Source: Mycobacterium sp. JS623 (GTDB lineage: Bacteria; Actinomycetota; Actinomycetes; Mycobacteriales; Mycobacteriaceae). From it: a stretch of DNA of 64,000 bases. Positions 1 to 7,858 of this stretch are shown here, one piece after another (within the stretch, counting starts at the first letter, position 1; each line of letters starts with the position of its first letter). Below the pieces are notes generated by a model. The model had not been told where the DNA came from and did no database searches. It was given only the letters and a program-made list of their open reading frames with translations. The stretch is taken from assembly GCF_000328565.1 (NCBI RefSeq), contig NC_019959.1, forward strand, positions 1 through 64,000. The letters run 5' to 3'. Both the position numbers and the translations under genes were made by a program.

Positions 1-24
1 CCGATGCTCGTAAAACGTTGGTAT

Positions 25-306
25 TCATGCAATTTTCACCAATGAGAGCTGCGGCCGAGGCCGCCACGGACCCGAACCGGACCGCCCGCCGGGCACCGCG
101 GCCAACGCCGGCTTTGCCCCGCCGCTGGTGTAGACGTCGTGGCAGCTGTCGCAGCGGGTGCGCCCCGCCGACTGCCAGGCGGTGAAGCAGTCCACGCACA
201 ATCCGCGCCGGTAGGCCTCGTGCCGGTCCTTCGGGATGCCGGTACCCGCGGCGGCCGGAGCGCGCCGCGGCGTTCCGGAGAACTGCGGCTCGGCCTCGGT
301 GCTCAC
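25..306 (-). CDS. small Cys-rich putative zinc-binding protein
   Basis: A 93-aa protein with two CxxC-type pairs in its centre (CVDC and CDSCHD), which suggests a small zinc-binding knuckle. The remainder is Gly/Pro/Arg rich with no recognised fold. The GTG start overlaps the stop of the upstream WhiB gene as GTGA, so it is probably translationally coupled and is the last gene of the minus-strand regulator operon. Function unknown. Confidence 0.6.
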   Translation of the reverse strand: MSTEAEPQFSGTPRRAPAAAGTGIPKDRHEAYRRGLCVDCFTAWQSAGRTRCDSCHDVYTSGGAKPALAAVPGGRSGSGPWRPRPQLSLVKIA

Positions 307-782
307 GCTGCGCCCTGCTGCTTGACGCTCACCACCGCCGGCCGCCGGACGCCGCCGCGCTGATCCTGCGCGGCGCGCTGCCGCGCCACCTCACGCTCAC
401 GCTCATTCTTCGTCAGGCCACCCCAGATGCCGGAATGCTCACGGCCCTTGGTCAATCCGTAGGTGCGGCACTCCTGTAAGACCGGGCAGTACTGGCAGAT
501 CGCCTTGCACTCAGCCTGCACGCCGGGGCTGCGCGAAACCCAGTCGTACTCCGGGAATTCGCCGCAGGCGCCCTTGAGATAGAAGTCTTCGAGGTGGACC
601 TCCCGCTGGGGCGTCGGCAGCGGCTCCGGGCACGGCTTCTCCAGATACCGGCTGACCGAACGCTTGCTCACCCGCAGGTGGTCGGCGATCGCATCCAACG
701 ACGACCCACGCCCATGCATCCGATGAGCGGTGATCCGATGGCGGATCGCAATGGCTTGTTGTTGTGTCACAGCAGTATTCAC
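303..782 (-). CDS. WhiB-family regulator with N-terminal HTH
   Basis: A 159-aa Wbl protein. Residues about 27-48 look like a helix-turn-helix (AIADHLRVSKRSVSRYLEK). The WhiB domain follows, with Cys73, Cys96-x2-Cys99-x5-Cys105 as the likely [4Fe-4S] ligands, an extra Cys92, and the GIWGG turn at 118-122. Wbl proteins are iron-sulfur transcription factors that usually act through sigma-factor region 4. An attached HTH may give this one its own DNA specificity. The GTG start overlaps the WhiA-like gene stop (GTGA). Confidence 0.88.
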   Translation of the reverse strand: MNTAVTQQQAIAIRHRITAHRMHGRGSSLDAIADHLRVSKRSVSRYLEKPCPEPLPTPQREVHLEDFYLKGACGEFPEYDWVSRSPGVQAECKAICQYCPVLQECRTYGLTKGREHSGIWGGLTKNEREREVARQRAAQDQRGGVRRPAVVSVKQQGAA

Positions 783-1411
783 GCTTCATCCCCCATAACA
801 TGTGCTTCCCGCAGACGGCGGTAGAGATCCGCGACGTCGGCGATGCCAAGCTGCTCCAAAGCGGTGGCCACATCCGCCGGCGCGATCGCCGTACGCGGAT
901 CCCCATCGGTGGGTTTGGCCGCGATACCCAGCCGCGACATCACCGCGGTCAGGGTCAGCATCATCGGCGCGCTCGGGCACGCCACCTTCAGGCCGTGGCC
1001 ATTGATCAGCCCGGCCGCGTGCACGGCGCCGCGGCTGATGCCCAGCGCGGCCGCCATGCCCTGTCCGAACACCCACCGGCCGTCGCGGAACCCGTACCGG
1101 CCCAACACGATCTGCGGGTTGGTCACCTGCACGGTGCCGCCGTTACCACCGACGTCGAGCAGCTCGACATCAGTGCTGGCCAGCGCTTCGGTCAACCACA
1201 GTGCGGTCGGCCCGTGCTCGAACTGGATCCGCATCCGGGTGCCGATACGGCGCACGGTCGGAGTGAACGCCAGCAGCGCGCCCACATGCCGTGCCCGCAC
1301 GTCGGGCTCTTCGGCCACCGCGCACAGGTGCAGCCGCGCCGCGGCGGTGACCGCCCCGTAGCTGGTGGGCCTAGGCTGCCGGCGCTGCACCGGGCTGTGC
1401 GCCGCGGTCAC
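779..1411 (-). CDS. WhiA-like protein lacking the C-terminal HTH
   Basis: A 210-aa protein. Its body resembles the duplicated LAGLIDADG-like part of the sporulation and division regulator WhiA: an N-terminal half with a charged strand (RIQFEHGP), then the second half with LKVACPSAPMMLTLTAVM, RLGIAAK and a last helix ALEQLGI. Chromosomal WhiA is about 325 aa and ends in an HTH that is not seen here. It lies between two WhiB-like genes with 4-nt overlaps on both sides. WhiA and WhiB act together on common promoters in Streptomyces, so a plasmid-borne trio suggests interference with host control. The family call is by eye. Confidence 0.55.
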   Translation of the reverse strand: MTAAHSPVQRRQPRPTSYGAVTAAARLHLCAVAEEPDVRARHVGALLAFTPTVRRIGTRMRIQFEHGPTALWLTEALASTDVELLDVGGNGGTVQVTNPQIVLGRYGFRDGRWVFGQGMAAALGISRGAVHAAGLINGHGLKVACPSAPMMLTLTAVMSRLGIAAKPTDGDPRTAIAPADVATALEQLGIADVADLYRRLREAHVMGDEA

Positions 1412-1743
1412 GCCGACACCCCCAGCGCGGACATCTCCTCGCCGATGCTCGGCAGCCCTGCCACCGCGCGCAGCTCGTTGAGCGCCACGGTGCGCCGGGC
1501 GACGTTGGCGGTGATGTTCTGCGGCAGGTACACCCCGGCGTAGGTGCCGGTCTCGGCGTCGGTGAGCACCGCCTCAGTGGCGCATTGCACCCGTACCGGG
1601 CACCGCTGGCACATCCGCTGCAGTTCCTTGCGCAGCAGGTCACGCGGCCGGCGGTCTGACGTCCACATCTCGGGGGCATCTGAAGTCTCCAGATAGCACA
1701 CCGCCCGCTTCTGCCACTGCTGGACCTCGGCCGCGGTGCTCAT
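1408..1743 (-). CDS. WhiB-like regulator (short form)
   Basis: A 111-aa Wbl protein with Cys16, Cys45-x2-Cys48-x5-Cys54, the four-cysteine pattern for a [4Fe-4S] cluster. The usual G[VI]WGG turn is replaced by GVYLPQ. The C-terminal tail is Ala/Arg containing but not strongly basic. The ATG start overlaps the upstream stop (ATGA). Probably a redox-sensitive or sigma-binding transcription factor controlling plasmid or host genes. Confidence 0.82.
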   Translation of the reverse strand: MSTAAEVQQWQKRAVCYLETSDAPEMWTSDRRPRDLLRKELQRMCQRCPVRVQCATEAVLTDAETGTYAGVYLPQNITANVARRTVALNELRAVAGLPSIGEEMSALGVSA

Positions 1744-2276
1744 CGGACCGACACCGCCAGTGGCGTTGTCGCACCGGTGATTTCGGCGATGAAGCGCACC
1801 GACAAGGCGGCTACCCGCCCCGCCATCGGCTGTGCCGGCTCATCGAAACGCACCGCCGACCACAAAGCGTCGTACTCGCGCTTGAGGAACCCGAACGCCT
1901 CATGGCTGGACGCGAACAACCTGCCCTGCGGGCCAGTCGCCTTCAGCACGGCGCGGGCTTCATCGGCGGCCACCCGGCCGCGCTGGCGTGCCGAACCGGA
2001 CTGCTGGTAGAGGTCGGCGTCGAACCGCAGCGCCATCGCTCCGACCTGGGCGGCCTCGGCGCGGGCCCGGCCGATGTGGTTGGCGCGAATCTCGTCCCAC
2101 AGTTCGTCGAGTTCCTCGCCCAGGACCATCGCGCCCTCTTCCAGCGATTGCCAGATCTGCGGGTACTCGGCGTAGCTGCGGGTCAGCTCTTGCCACAACG
2201 CCAATTCGGCCTGGTGGTAGCGGGCTTCGGGATCGCTGGTGGTGCAGGCGCTGGCCAGCAGGTGTGGCGTCCTCAT
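1740..2276 (-). CDS. putative MazG-like nucleotide pyrophosphohydrolase
   Basis: A 178-aa protein. The segment EELDELWDEIRANH, then an EAAQVGAMALRFDADL helix, resembles the all-alpha MazG/dATP-dGTP pyrophosphohydrolase group common on actinobacterial phages and plasmids, where acidic residues on two helices bind Mg2+. The C-terminal half is unlike the core family. The start at 2276 was chosen because its ATG overlaps the upstream TGA; longer in-frame starts run into the upstream gene. Substrate unknown. Could be an unrelated helical protein. Confidence 0.5.
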   Translation of the reverse strand: MRTPHLLASACTTSDPEARYHQAELALWQELTRSYAEYPQIWQSLEEGAMVLGEELDELWDEIRANHIGRARAEAAQVGAMALRFDADLYQQSGSARQRGRVAADEARAVLKATGPQGRLFASSHEAFGFLKREYDALWSAVRFDEPAQPMAGRVAALSVRFIAEITGATTPLAVSVR

Positions 2277-2626
2277 GCCGGCACCGCCGCCCGCTCGACG
2301 CTGAACAGCCGCACGCACTCGATGCACGCGTCATCGCCGGGTACGCACGCCGATCCGCAGATGGTGCAGGCGCTGGTGCAGCTGCGGCAGGCGAGCTGCC
2401 CTTCCACGCGCACCGGCTCCACGGGCTGCTGGCCGCACATCGGGCAGTCGTCGAAGATCGACGCCGTCTTCCAGCTATCGCTGGCGAAGTGGTCGGCGCT
2501 GGCGGTGATACCGGCCGCGCGCACCGGGTTGGTGCAGGTCAAATGTGACGATCGGACATTAAGGGCTGGAACTCTTGCATCCGTTGAGGCGTAGCCTCTA
2601 CCCTGAGATTGACCGAGCAAAGTCAT
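2273..2626 (-). CDS. double zinc-ribbon protein
   Basis: A 117-aa protein with eight cysteines in four CxxC-like pairs in its C-terminal half (CPMC, CRSC, CTIC, CIEC), the layout of a two-knuckle zinc ribbon. The start at 2626 has a strong Shine-Dalgarno (AGGAGA) 4-5 nt upstream and supersedes a longer in-frame ATG. First gene after the 2.7 kb hairpin, so it may head the WhiB/WhiA operon. Function unknown. Confidence 0.65.
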   Translation of the reverse strand: MTLLGQSQGRGYASTDARVPALNVRSSHLTCTNPVRAAGITASADHFASDSWKTASIFDDCPMCGQQPVEPVRVEGQLACRSCTSACTICGSACVPGDDACIECVRLFSVERAAVPA

Positions 2627-2685
2627 CTCTTCTCCTTGATTGAGGGAGACCCGGACGGGAAGTGCCAGCTTCACGTCCACCCCTG

Positions 2686-2706
2686 GAAGCCCCTTCGGGG
2701 GCTTTC
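2686..2706. terminator. GC-rich hairpin, possible terminator
   Basis: AAGCCCC-TTC-GGGGGCTT forms a tight stem-loop between the 244-aa gene and the regulator operon, both on the minus strand. The U-tract is weak, as is common in mycobacteria, so it may be a partial terminator. Confidence 0.5.
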
Positions 2707-2823
2707 CTGCTGTCTGGGGAAAGGTCACCGCTATGCAAATGTCTGGGGTGCGCCGCCGGCGGCGGACGCGGCTAGAGCAGCAGCGGTATCACCGCCTTCA
2801 AAACACGCTGTGCGCCAGGCATT

Positions 2824-3558
2824 TCAGCTCACCCGACCTTGTCCGGTCGCGGTGTCGTCGATGACCCGCTGAACGTAGCGGCGCTGGGTCGAGCCCAGGC
2901 GCGCGAGATGGTTGGCCAGCGCGGAGGCCTCGGTGCCGTCGTCGGCCATGTCGCCGGGATAGACCGCCAAGACCGGATCGCCGTTCTCGGTGCCGGGGAT
3001 CTCGGCGATGAACCCGTGCTGTGCGGCGGCGTCACCGCAGGCGTAGAGCTTCCAGCCGTGCTGCTTGAGCGTGGCGGCCCACCAGTAGGCGATGCGCACG
3101 GCGCGGTCGGGCTGCTGGACCCAGCCGGGCAGGTAGCGGGTGCTGGAGGTGACCTTCGGCAGCCACACCATCAGGCCGCGGGCCCGCAGCAGGTCGGTCA
3201 TGTCCTCGAGTTCGGTGGTCCAGCCCAGTGAGCCCAGCCGCCACACCGCCTCGGCGATCAGCTCGATCACGGTGCCCGGCAGGTGGGGCTTGTCGTCGTG
3301 CCGGCGGACTACCTCGACGATCCGGTAGGACGCCAACCGCACCTTGACGTTGGCGGTCATCGTCCCGGCGTTGAAGTGCGCATCGGCCAGCACGTCACCG
3401 GTGTCGCGCAGGGCGCAGGCCCACCAGTACAGCGGCCGGGTCACCTCGGCGGGATGGTGCGAGCGAAGTGGGGCGATGGCGTCGTAGCAGGGCTCGAAGC
3501 CGGCCAGCTCAGGCATGCGCGGAGCAGGTCGAGAGGTGAGCGTGCGGGGCAATTTCAC
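2824..3558 (-). CDS. protein of unknown function with YWW motifs
   Basis: A 244-aa protein. Two copies of a YWWA-type motif (LYWWACALRDTGD and AYWWAATLKQHGW) suggest an internal duplication. The C-terminus has conserved-looking acidic and Gly residues. The GTG start at 3558 was chosen because GAGGAGGG lies 5 nt upstream. It is divergent from the XRE regulator gene and shares the repeat-bearing intergenic region at 3606-3629, so it may be its target. No family recognised. Confidence 0.6.
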   Translation of the reverse strand: MKLPRTLTSRPAPRMPELAGFEPCYDAIAPLRSHHPAEVTRPLYWWACALRDTGDVLADAHFNAGTMTANVKVRLASYRIVEVVRRHDDKPHLPGTVIELIAEAVWRLGSLGWTTELEDMTDLLRARGLMVWLPKVTSSTRYLPGWVQQPDRAVRIAYWWAATLKQHGWKLYACGDAAAQHGFIAEIPGTENGDPVLAVYPGDMADDGTEASALANHLARLGSTQRRYVQRVIDDTATGQGRVS

Positions 3559-3605
3559 GGAAACCCTCCTCATCGTGCCGGTCTTGCTATCACCGTACTC
3601 TAGAC

Positions 3606-3629
3606 TAAGACAACGGGTTAAGACAACGG
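3606..3629. promoter_or_regulatory. tandem 11-nt direct repeat in divergent promoter
   Basis: TAAGACAACGG occurs twice with a 13-bp period (3606-3616, 3619-3629) between the divergent genes at 3558 and 3655. A TTGACA box follows at 3632-3637. This is the expected place for the operator of the adjacent two-domain XRE regulator. Confidence 0.5.
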
Positions 3630-3654
3630 CATTGACAGATCCACGGAGGACTCG

Positions 3655-4140
3655 GTGAACCTTTCTGACTATGAACCGCGCCGCAGGCCTCGCATGACCC
3701 GCCGTGTCCTGCGCGGATTCGACGCGAGCGCCTTTGCCGCAGCTCGTCGCGAGCGCGGTATGAGCGTCCCCGATCTGGCCCGCCTCGCCGCCGTTGGACA
3801 GTCCACGCTCCACGCCTGGGAGGCCGGCCGAGGGACACCGCAGATCGACCTGCTGGCTCGCGTCATGCGCATCCTGGACACGCCCATCGAGCAGGTCGTT
3901 CCCATCCCGCCCGGTGAGCGCTACCCCGGCGACTGGCGCGTCCTGAAGGGACTGACGCAACCCGAACTGGCCGCGGCCGCCAAGATCGCTACCACCACGC
4001 TGCGAGGCATTGAGCGCGCCGACATCGGCCTGACCGACCAAAACGCTGCCAAACTCGCCGACCTGCTCGGCCTGGACGTCGACGTGTACCGGGCCGCCTA
4101 TCAGCGGGCTCGGCAGCGCCCGGCTGGGACGCCGGTCTGA
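3655..4140 (+). CDS. XRE-family regulator with two HTH domains
   Basis: A 161-aa protein with two Cro/CI-type HTH units: residues about 25-77 (RRERGMSVPDLARLAAVGQSTLHAWEAG) and 93-145 (LKGLTQPELAAAAKIATTTLRGIERAD). The GTG start has GGAGG five nt upstream. Tandem XRE domains in one chain suggest binding to the spaced direct repeats in front of the gene. Probably autoregulates and controls the divergent gene. Confidence 0.82.
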   Translation: MNLSDYEPRRRPRMTRRVLRGFDASAFAAARRERGMSVPDLARLAAVGQSTLHAWEAGRGTPQIDLLARVMRILDTPIEQVVPIPPGERYPGDWRVLKGLTQPELAAAAKIATTTLRGIERADIGLTDQNAAKLADLLGLDVDVYRAAYQRARQRPAGTPV

Positions 4141-4434
4141 CGCAACGGCCGGATGCGGCAAACATGCGGCGCCTGACAACGGCTGTGCGCAACGGATTCC
4201 GTACCGCCCGCTGTCTTGCACCATGAGCGCACTCGGAGGTCGCAGCGGCGACGGCGAAGATGCCAACACAGGACGATAAGTCCTGGTGGCGAGTCTCTGC
4301 ACCCCCATGCGGCCCTCCTCGAAGTTGTGACGCTACCGCCCCGGTTGGGGTGGTGTGCACACCAAAATTCCAACAGGCCGGCAAGTGAAAGTCACGAAAC
4401 TGGGCAAAGCAAAATACGACAAGCTGACGATAAC

Positions 4435-4479
4435 GATTCGGTAACAATCGCTCCCGGCAATACGATTGTATTGCGAATC
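4435..4479. repeat. AT-rich imperfect inverted repeat
   Basis: Within the 386-nt gap 4141-4526, which shows no convincing gene, an AT-rich patch holds an imperfect inverted repeat: GATTCGGTAACAATCG (4435-4450) against CGATTGTATTGCGAATC (4463-4479). It lies about 50 nt before the exonuclease start. It could be a promoter/operator or a recombination site. Confidence 0.45.
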
Positions 4480-4526
4480 TAGCCCCTACCTCGGCACTTG
4501 TCGGTGCGCCTGGCCATGCTGAAGGG

Positions 4527-5108
4527 GTGAGCACCCATCGCGGCTTCGTCGTCGTCGACGTCGAGACGTCCGGCTTCGACCCGACCACCGCCCGCGTGCT
4601 CAGCGTCGCCGCGCTCACCCTCACCCCGGCCGCCACCCCGGAGCACGCCCTGCACACCTTGCTCAACCCCGGCGTCGACCCCGGTCCCACCCACGTGCAC
4701 GGACTCACCGCGGCGATGCTGGCCGGCCAACCCCGCTACGCCGACATCGCCGATCAGCTGGCGCCACTGCTGCACGGCCGCATCCTGGTCGCCCACAACG
4801 CGGCCTTCGACTACGCCTTTCTCGCCGCCGAAGCCCGCCGCTGCGGCGCCGACCTGCCCGTCGCCGACGTGCTGTGCACCCACGAACTGGCCGACCGGCT
4901 CGACCTCGGCCTGCCCAGCCTGAGCCTGGCTGCGCTCGCCGCACATTGGGGCATCCAGCAGGCCCGGCCTCACGACGCGCTCGACGACGCCCGCGTGCTG
5001 GCCGCCATCCTGCCGCGCGCCCTGGCCGTCGCCGCCGACCGCGGCGTCACCGTCCCGATCCGCCAGCCCGCGACACTGCCGCCGGTGCACTACCCGGCGG
5101 CCGCGTAG
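4527..5108 (+). CDS. DnaQ-like 3'-5' exonuclease (DEDDh)
   Basis: A 193-aa single-domain exonuclease. Exo I is DVETSG (Asp11, Glu13), Exo II is HNAAFD (Asp95) and Exo III is HDALDDA with His149 and Asp154, the full DEDDh set. It should remove nucleotides 3'-5' from DNA or RNA in the cytoplasm, either as proofreading-like repair or as nucleic-acid turnover. The GTG start lies directly behind a GAAGGG with poor spacing, so the start is not certain. First of a plus-strand series of nucleic-acid enzymes. Confidence 0.85.
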   Translation: MSTHRGFVVVDVETSGFDPTTARVLSVAALTLTPAATPEHALHTLLNPGVDPGPTHVHGLTAAMLAGQPRYADIADQLAPLLHGRILVAHNAAFDYAFLAAEARRCGADLPVADVLCTHELADRLDLGLPSLSLAALAAHWGIQQARPHDALDDARVLAAILPRALAVAADRGVTVPIRQPATLPPVHYPAAA

Positions 5109-5147
5109 CCGCCAACAGCGTTCGGCCGCGGTGTCTCTGTGTGGCGT

Positions 5148-5153
5148 TACCGT
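5148..5153 (+). promoter_or_regulatory. -10 box (TACCGT) of a likely leaderless transcript
   Basis: TACCGT matches the TAnnnT -10 consensus and ends 7 nt before the ATG at 5161. No Shine-Dalgarno is present, so transcription probably starts at the ATG. Confidence 0.4.
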
Positions 5154-5160
5154 CACCGGC

Positions 5161-5472
5161 ATGCAGGACACCCGCTTCCTGGTCTCGCGGTCGCAACTGG
5201 TGCGGCTGTACGCGGTCAACATCGCAGTGGCAGCGCTGATTTCGGTTGGTGTGGCCCTTCCGATCACGGGCCTGGCCTTCACGCTCACGCTCATCCCAAG
5301 CTGCCTGACCGCCACCGGCTGTGACACCCCCACGGCGTTCGATGCTCTGGTGCCGGTTGCCGGCCTCGGATCGTGGACCGTCGTCACCGCGCACTTCGCC
5401 ACGCTGCAGATCCGCACCGTGCACCAGATCGTGCGCCGGCGCCCCTCGCTGAAGCTGCGGGTGATGCGATGA
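5161..5472 (+). CDS. small two-TM membrane protein
   Basis: A 103-aa protein with two hydrophobic spans (about residues 18-40 and 62-80) and a basic C-terminus. The ATG at 5161 was preferred over an upstream GTG because a TAnnnT box ends 7 nt before it. Its stop overlaps the start of the secreted HNH nuclease gene (ATGA), so the two are coupled. It might be an inner-membrane partner of the nuclease. No family recognised. Confidence 0.6.
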   Translation: MQDTRFLVSRSQLVRLYAVNIAVAALISVGVALPITGLAFTLTLIPSCLTATGCDTPTAFDALVPVAGLGSWTVVTAHFATLQIRTVHQIVRRRPSLKLRVMR

Positions 5473-6185
5473 GCAGGCGACGCCTCGCCCGATGGACACC
5501 GGTGCTGGCGGCCGCGATCGGCGCCGTGGCCTGGCTGCACCCCGGACTCGCCCATGACGCCGGCCCGTCCGCCTTCGGCACTGCCCAGCCGGCGGCCGTC
5601 GCCGCGGCCGATATCGCCACCCTGCTCGGACAAGTCCGCGTCATCGACGAGCTGCCCCACGTCACCGGATACCAGCGCGGGTGCGGCAAGGATCAGGCAT
5701 GCACGTTCGGCCCGGCGTGGAATGATCCGCTTGACCGAACCGGTTGCGACACGCGTAATCGAGTACTGCGCAACGCATTACAGAATGTCACGTACAAACC
5801 GGGAACACCTGACTGCAAGGTCACCAGCGGCGTCCTTGACCCCGACCCGTACACTGGGCAACGAATACCGTTCAGCAGCAATGGAATTCAGATTGACCAC
5901 CGCTATCCCCTAGCCCGTGCGTACGCTGCCGGCGCTGCCCAGTGGGATCAACAGCGCCGCCAGATCTTCGCCAACGACCTCGACGAACTCGTCGCGGTCT
6001 CCGGCCCGGCCAACCGCGCGAAATCGGACTCCGGGCTCGACGAATGGCTGCCCAGCTTCCAGCCGTGCACCTACATTCAGCGCTACCTGGCCGTCGCCGT
6101 GAAATACCAGCTGCCCATCACCACCGCAGAGCAGAAGACCGCAACCGCAACCTGCTCCGCAGCCTCGGCGCCTGCAGCAGCATGA
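5469..6185 (+). CDS. secreted HNH endonuclease family protein (DUF1524-like)
   Basis: A 238-aa protein. The N-terminus (RRRLARWTPVLAAAIG then an Ala-rich stretch to about 45) looks like a signal peptide or anchor. The mature part has the DUF1524-type HNH pattern: IQIDHRYPLARAY with the catalytic His, then NDLDELVAVSGPANRAKSD. Paired cysteines (GCGKDQAC, GCDT, DC) suggest disulfides outside the membrane. Secreted nucleases of this type are frequent in actinobacteria. The role may be DNA scavenging or attack on incoming DNA. Confidence 0.8.
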   Translation: MSRRRLARWTPVLAAAIGAVAWLHPGLAHDAGPSAFGTAQPAAVAAADIATLLGQVRVIDELPHVTGYQRGCGKDQACTFGPAWNDPLDRTGCDTRNRVLRNALQNVTYKPGTPDCKVTSGVLDPDPYTGQRIPFSSNGIQIDHRYPLARAYAAGAAQWDQQRRQIFANDLDELVAVSGPANRAKSDSGLDEWLPSFQPCTYIQRYLAVAVKYQLPITTAEQKTATATCSAASAPAAA

Positions 6186-6307
6186 CCGGCCCCCGCCGAC
6201 GCGCCGGCCACATCATCACCACGCTCGTACTCGCCGCCGGCTGCTGGACGCTGATCCTGGGTGCCGTCGACCTCATCTGGCTCATCGGGGCACAGCACTA
6301 CTCTTGA
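6182..6307 (+). CDS. 41-aa single-TM protein
   Basis: Start overlaps the HNH gene stop (ATGA). The peptide has a basic N-terminus and one hydrophobic helix (IITTLVLAAGCWTLILGAVDLIW). The overlap and the clear membrane helix argue for a real small gene. Function unknown. Confidence 0.5.
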   Translation: MTGPRRRAGHIITTLVLAAGCWTLILGAVDLIWLIGAQHYS

Positions 6308-6311
6308 CCGA

Positions 6312-7022
6312 ATGCGCCGCGCCTACATCGCCGCTGACGAGCCCCTCGATCGTGCCCTCGAACGCGCCCTGCACTGGGCCGGTGACACCGCCACCATCCA
6401 CGCCCCCGACACCGCCAGCATCGACGAGAACGGCCTCGACGACCTCGGCGTCCCCGTCACCGCAGCATCGAGCAGGTCCAGATTCCACGGGTATCCCCGC
6501 GGCACCGTCATCGCCACCTTCCTCACCCTCGGCCAGGTCCTCGACGTCGAACGCCGCAGCCGCACCCGAGGCACCCTGCCGGCCACCGTCGACGGGCTGA
6601 TCGTCATCGACGCCTACGGCCCCCAGCCCTACTCCCGGTACGGGCAACACCACTCCGCCTGGATCACCGCCTTCGACGTCGAACACCTCGCCGGCACCCC
6701 CATCGCCGCCGTCGCACCGGCCGCCGCCCCACTGCGGGCCGCGGTCCGTGATCTGACCGGCATCGCCGTACGTAACCAGGGGCTGCTCGACAAGCGGGAG
6801 CGCTCCGAGGCGGTGCACGCCCTGACCTACCTGCGCGACGCCGGCGTGCGCCTGGACCCCGATGCACTCATGGTCGAAGCCCTACGCAACGAGTGGGGTG
6901 GTGAAGGCCCCGAGGCGCTTCGCCAGATCGCCATCGACCTCATCAACGGCACGAAGCTGCAGTACGACAAGCGCCGCCTCACCACCGAACGCCTGCAACG
7001 CTGGGCCGCCGCCACCGACTGA
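6312..7022 (+). CDS. protein of unknown function (236 aa)
   Basis: Starts at the ATG at 6312. TACTCT (6299-6304) ends 7 nt before it and no SD is visible, so it is probably leaderless. Acidic N-terminal helix, then a mixed region (ATFLTLGQVLDVERRSRTRG) and a C-terminal helical region ending KRRLTTERLQRWAAATD. No family recognised. Lies between nuclease and OGG-fold genes. Confidence 0.6.
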   Translation: MRRAYIAADEPLDRALERALHWAGDTATIHAPDTASIDENGLDDLGVPVTAASSRSRFHGYPRGTVIATFLTLGQVLDVERRSRTRGTLPATVDGLIVIDAYGPQPYSRYGQHHSAWITAFDVEHLAGTPIAAVAPAAAPLRAAVRDLTGIAVRNQGLLDKRERSEAVHALTYLRDAGVRLDPDALMVEALRNEWGGEGPEALRQIAIDLINGTKLQYDKRRLTTERLQRWAAATD

Positions 7023-7067
7023 AATATCTGCGTCGCGCGGTGCCGGCGTTTGGGAGAATCGCTGGTG

Positions 7068-7775
7068 ATGAGCGCAACGCCCCTGACCGACATCCACCTG
7101 CCCGAGCGCGCGGTCTCCGAGCTGTCCGACGTTGACGTCGCCGAGTGGATCGACGACCACGCGATCCCGGTCGGCCGCCGCTGGTGGACGGACGCCCTGA
7201 CCGCCGCCGGCCTCGACGACACCCTCACCGGTGACACCATCCGCCGCGCCGACATCTTCGCCCTGGCCGACGCTGCCGGCGAGGACCCCGCAGCCGCACT
7301 CACCCTGCTGTGGAACGCGCTGGCGTGGGGGTCAGGTGACAAACGCCGCAACAACAAGGCCCGCATCGCCGCGGTAGCCGCCGATCCCGCCGCCGCGGCC
7401 GCGCTGCTGCAGCGGGCAGCCGTGCTCAGCCGCACCGACCCGCAGGCCGCCTACGACCTGCTGTATCCGAACAACCGCACCGCGATCTCCGACCTCGGCC
7501 CGGCGTTCTTCACCAAGTACCTGTACTTCGCCGGCGGCGGCCATCCGGCACACCCGTGCGCCATCCTCGACGAGAACGTCGCCCTGGCCCTGCAGAAGAC
7601 CTGCGGCTGGACCTCGCTGCCCCTTAAGGGCTGGCTGGCGTCGGCCTACGGCCGCTACGCCACCCTGCTCGGCATGTGGGTCGACGAACACGACCTCGGC
7701 CGCGGCGACACGATCGAACGCTGGCTGTTCGAGGAAGGCAAACGCGTCCGCCGCGGCGCAGGAAACCAGACGTGA
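7068..7775 (+). CDS. OGG-fold (8-oxoguanine glycosylase-like) protein
   Basis: A 235-aa helical protein. The motif DLGPAFFTKYLYFAGGG resembles the helix-hairpin-helix element of the actinobacterial 'OGG fold' family related to base-excision glycosylases. A charged region RRNNKARIAAVAADP precedes it. The catalytic Lys/Asp pair cannot be assigned by eye. GGGAGA lies 11 nt before ATG 7068. Its neighbour two genes downstream is a uracil-DNA glycosylase, so a DNA base repair role fits. Confidence 0.6.
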   Translation: MSATPLTDIHLPERAVSELSDVDVAEWIDDHAIPVGRRWWTDALTAAGLDDTLTGDTIRRADIFALADAAGEDPAAALTLLWNALAWGSGDKRRNNKARIAAVAADPAAAAALLQRAAVLSRTDPQAAYDLLYPNNRTAISDLGPAFFTKYLYFAGGGHPAHPCAILDENVALALQKTCGWTSLPLKGWLASAYGRYATLLGMWVDEHDLGRGDTIERWLFEEGKRVRRGAGNQT

Positions 7776-7858
7776 GCACCGTCGAAGACCGCGATGCCGC
7801 CGCCCTGCGGGGCCTCCGCCGCCGCGGAGGGGCCCGACTCGACATGGGCAACCGATGA
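7772..7858 (+). CDS. 28-aa small ORF bridging two genes
   Basis: GTG start overlaps the stop of the OGG-fold gene (GTGA) and its TGA overlaps the ATG of the next gene (ATGA). Charged peptide (VEDRDAAALRGLRRRG). The double overlap suggests a real coupling ORF, but it may only relay ribosomes to the next gene. Confidence 0.4.
   Translation: MSTVEDRDAAALRGLRRRGGARLDMGNR

Noticed and set aside
2824..4308. Full 494-aa version of the gene ending at 2824
   Set aside because: The longer frame runs through the divergent XRE gene and promoter repeats; GTG 3558 with a strong SD is the better start.
4216..4482. Plus-strand 88-aa frame in the 4.1-4.5 kb gap
   Set aside because: No SD, Arg/His-rich start, and it crosses the inverted repeat; no protein-like pattern.
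4479..5660. Minus-strand open frame of 393 aa
   Set aside because: Opposite strand carries the DnaQ-like exonuclease with all catalytic motifs; this frame shows none.
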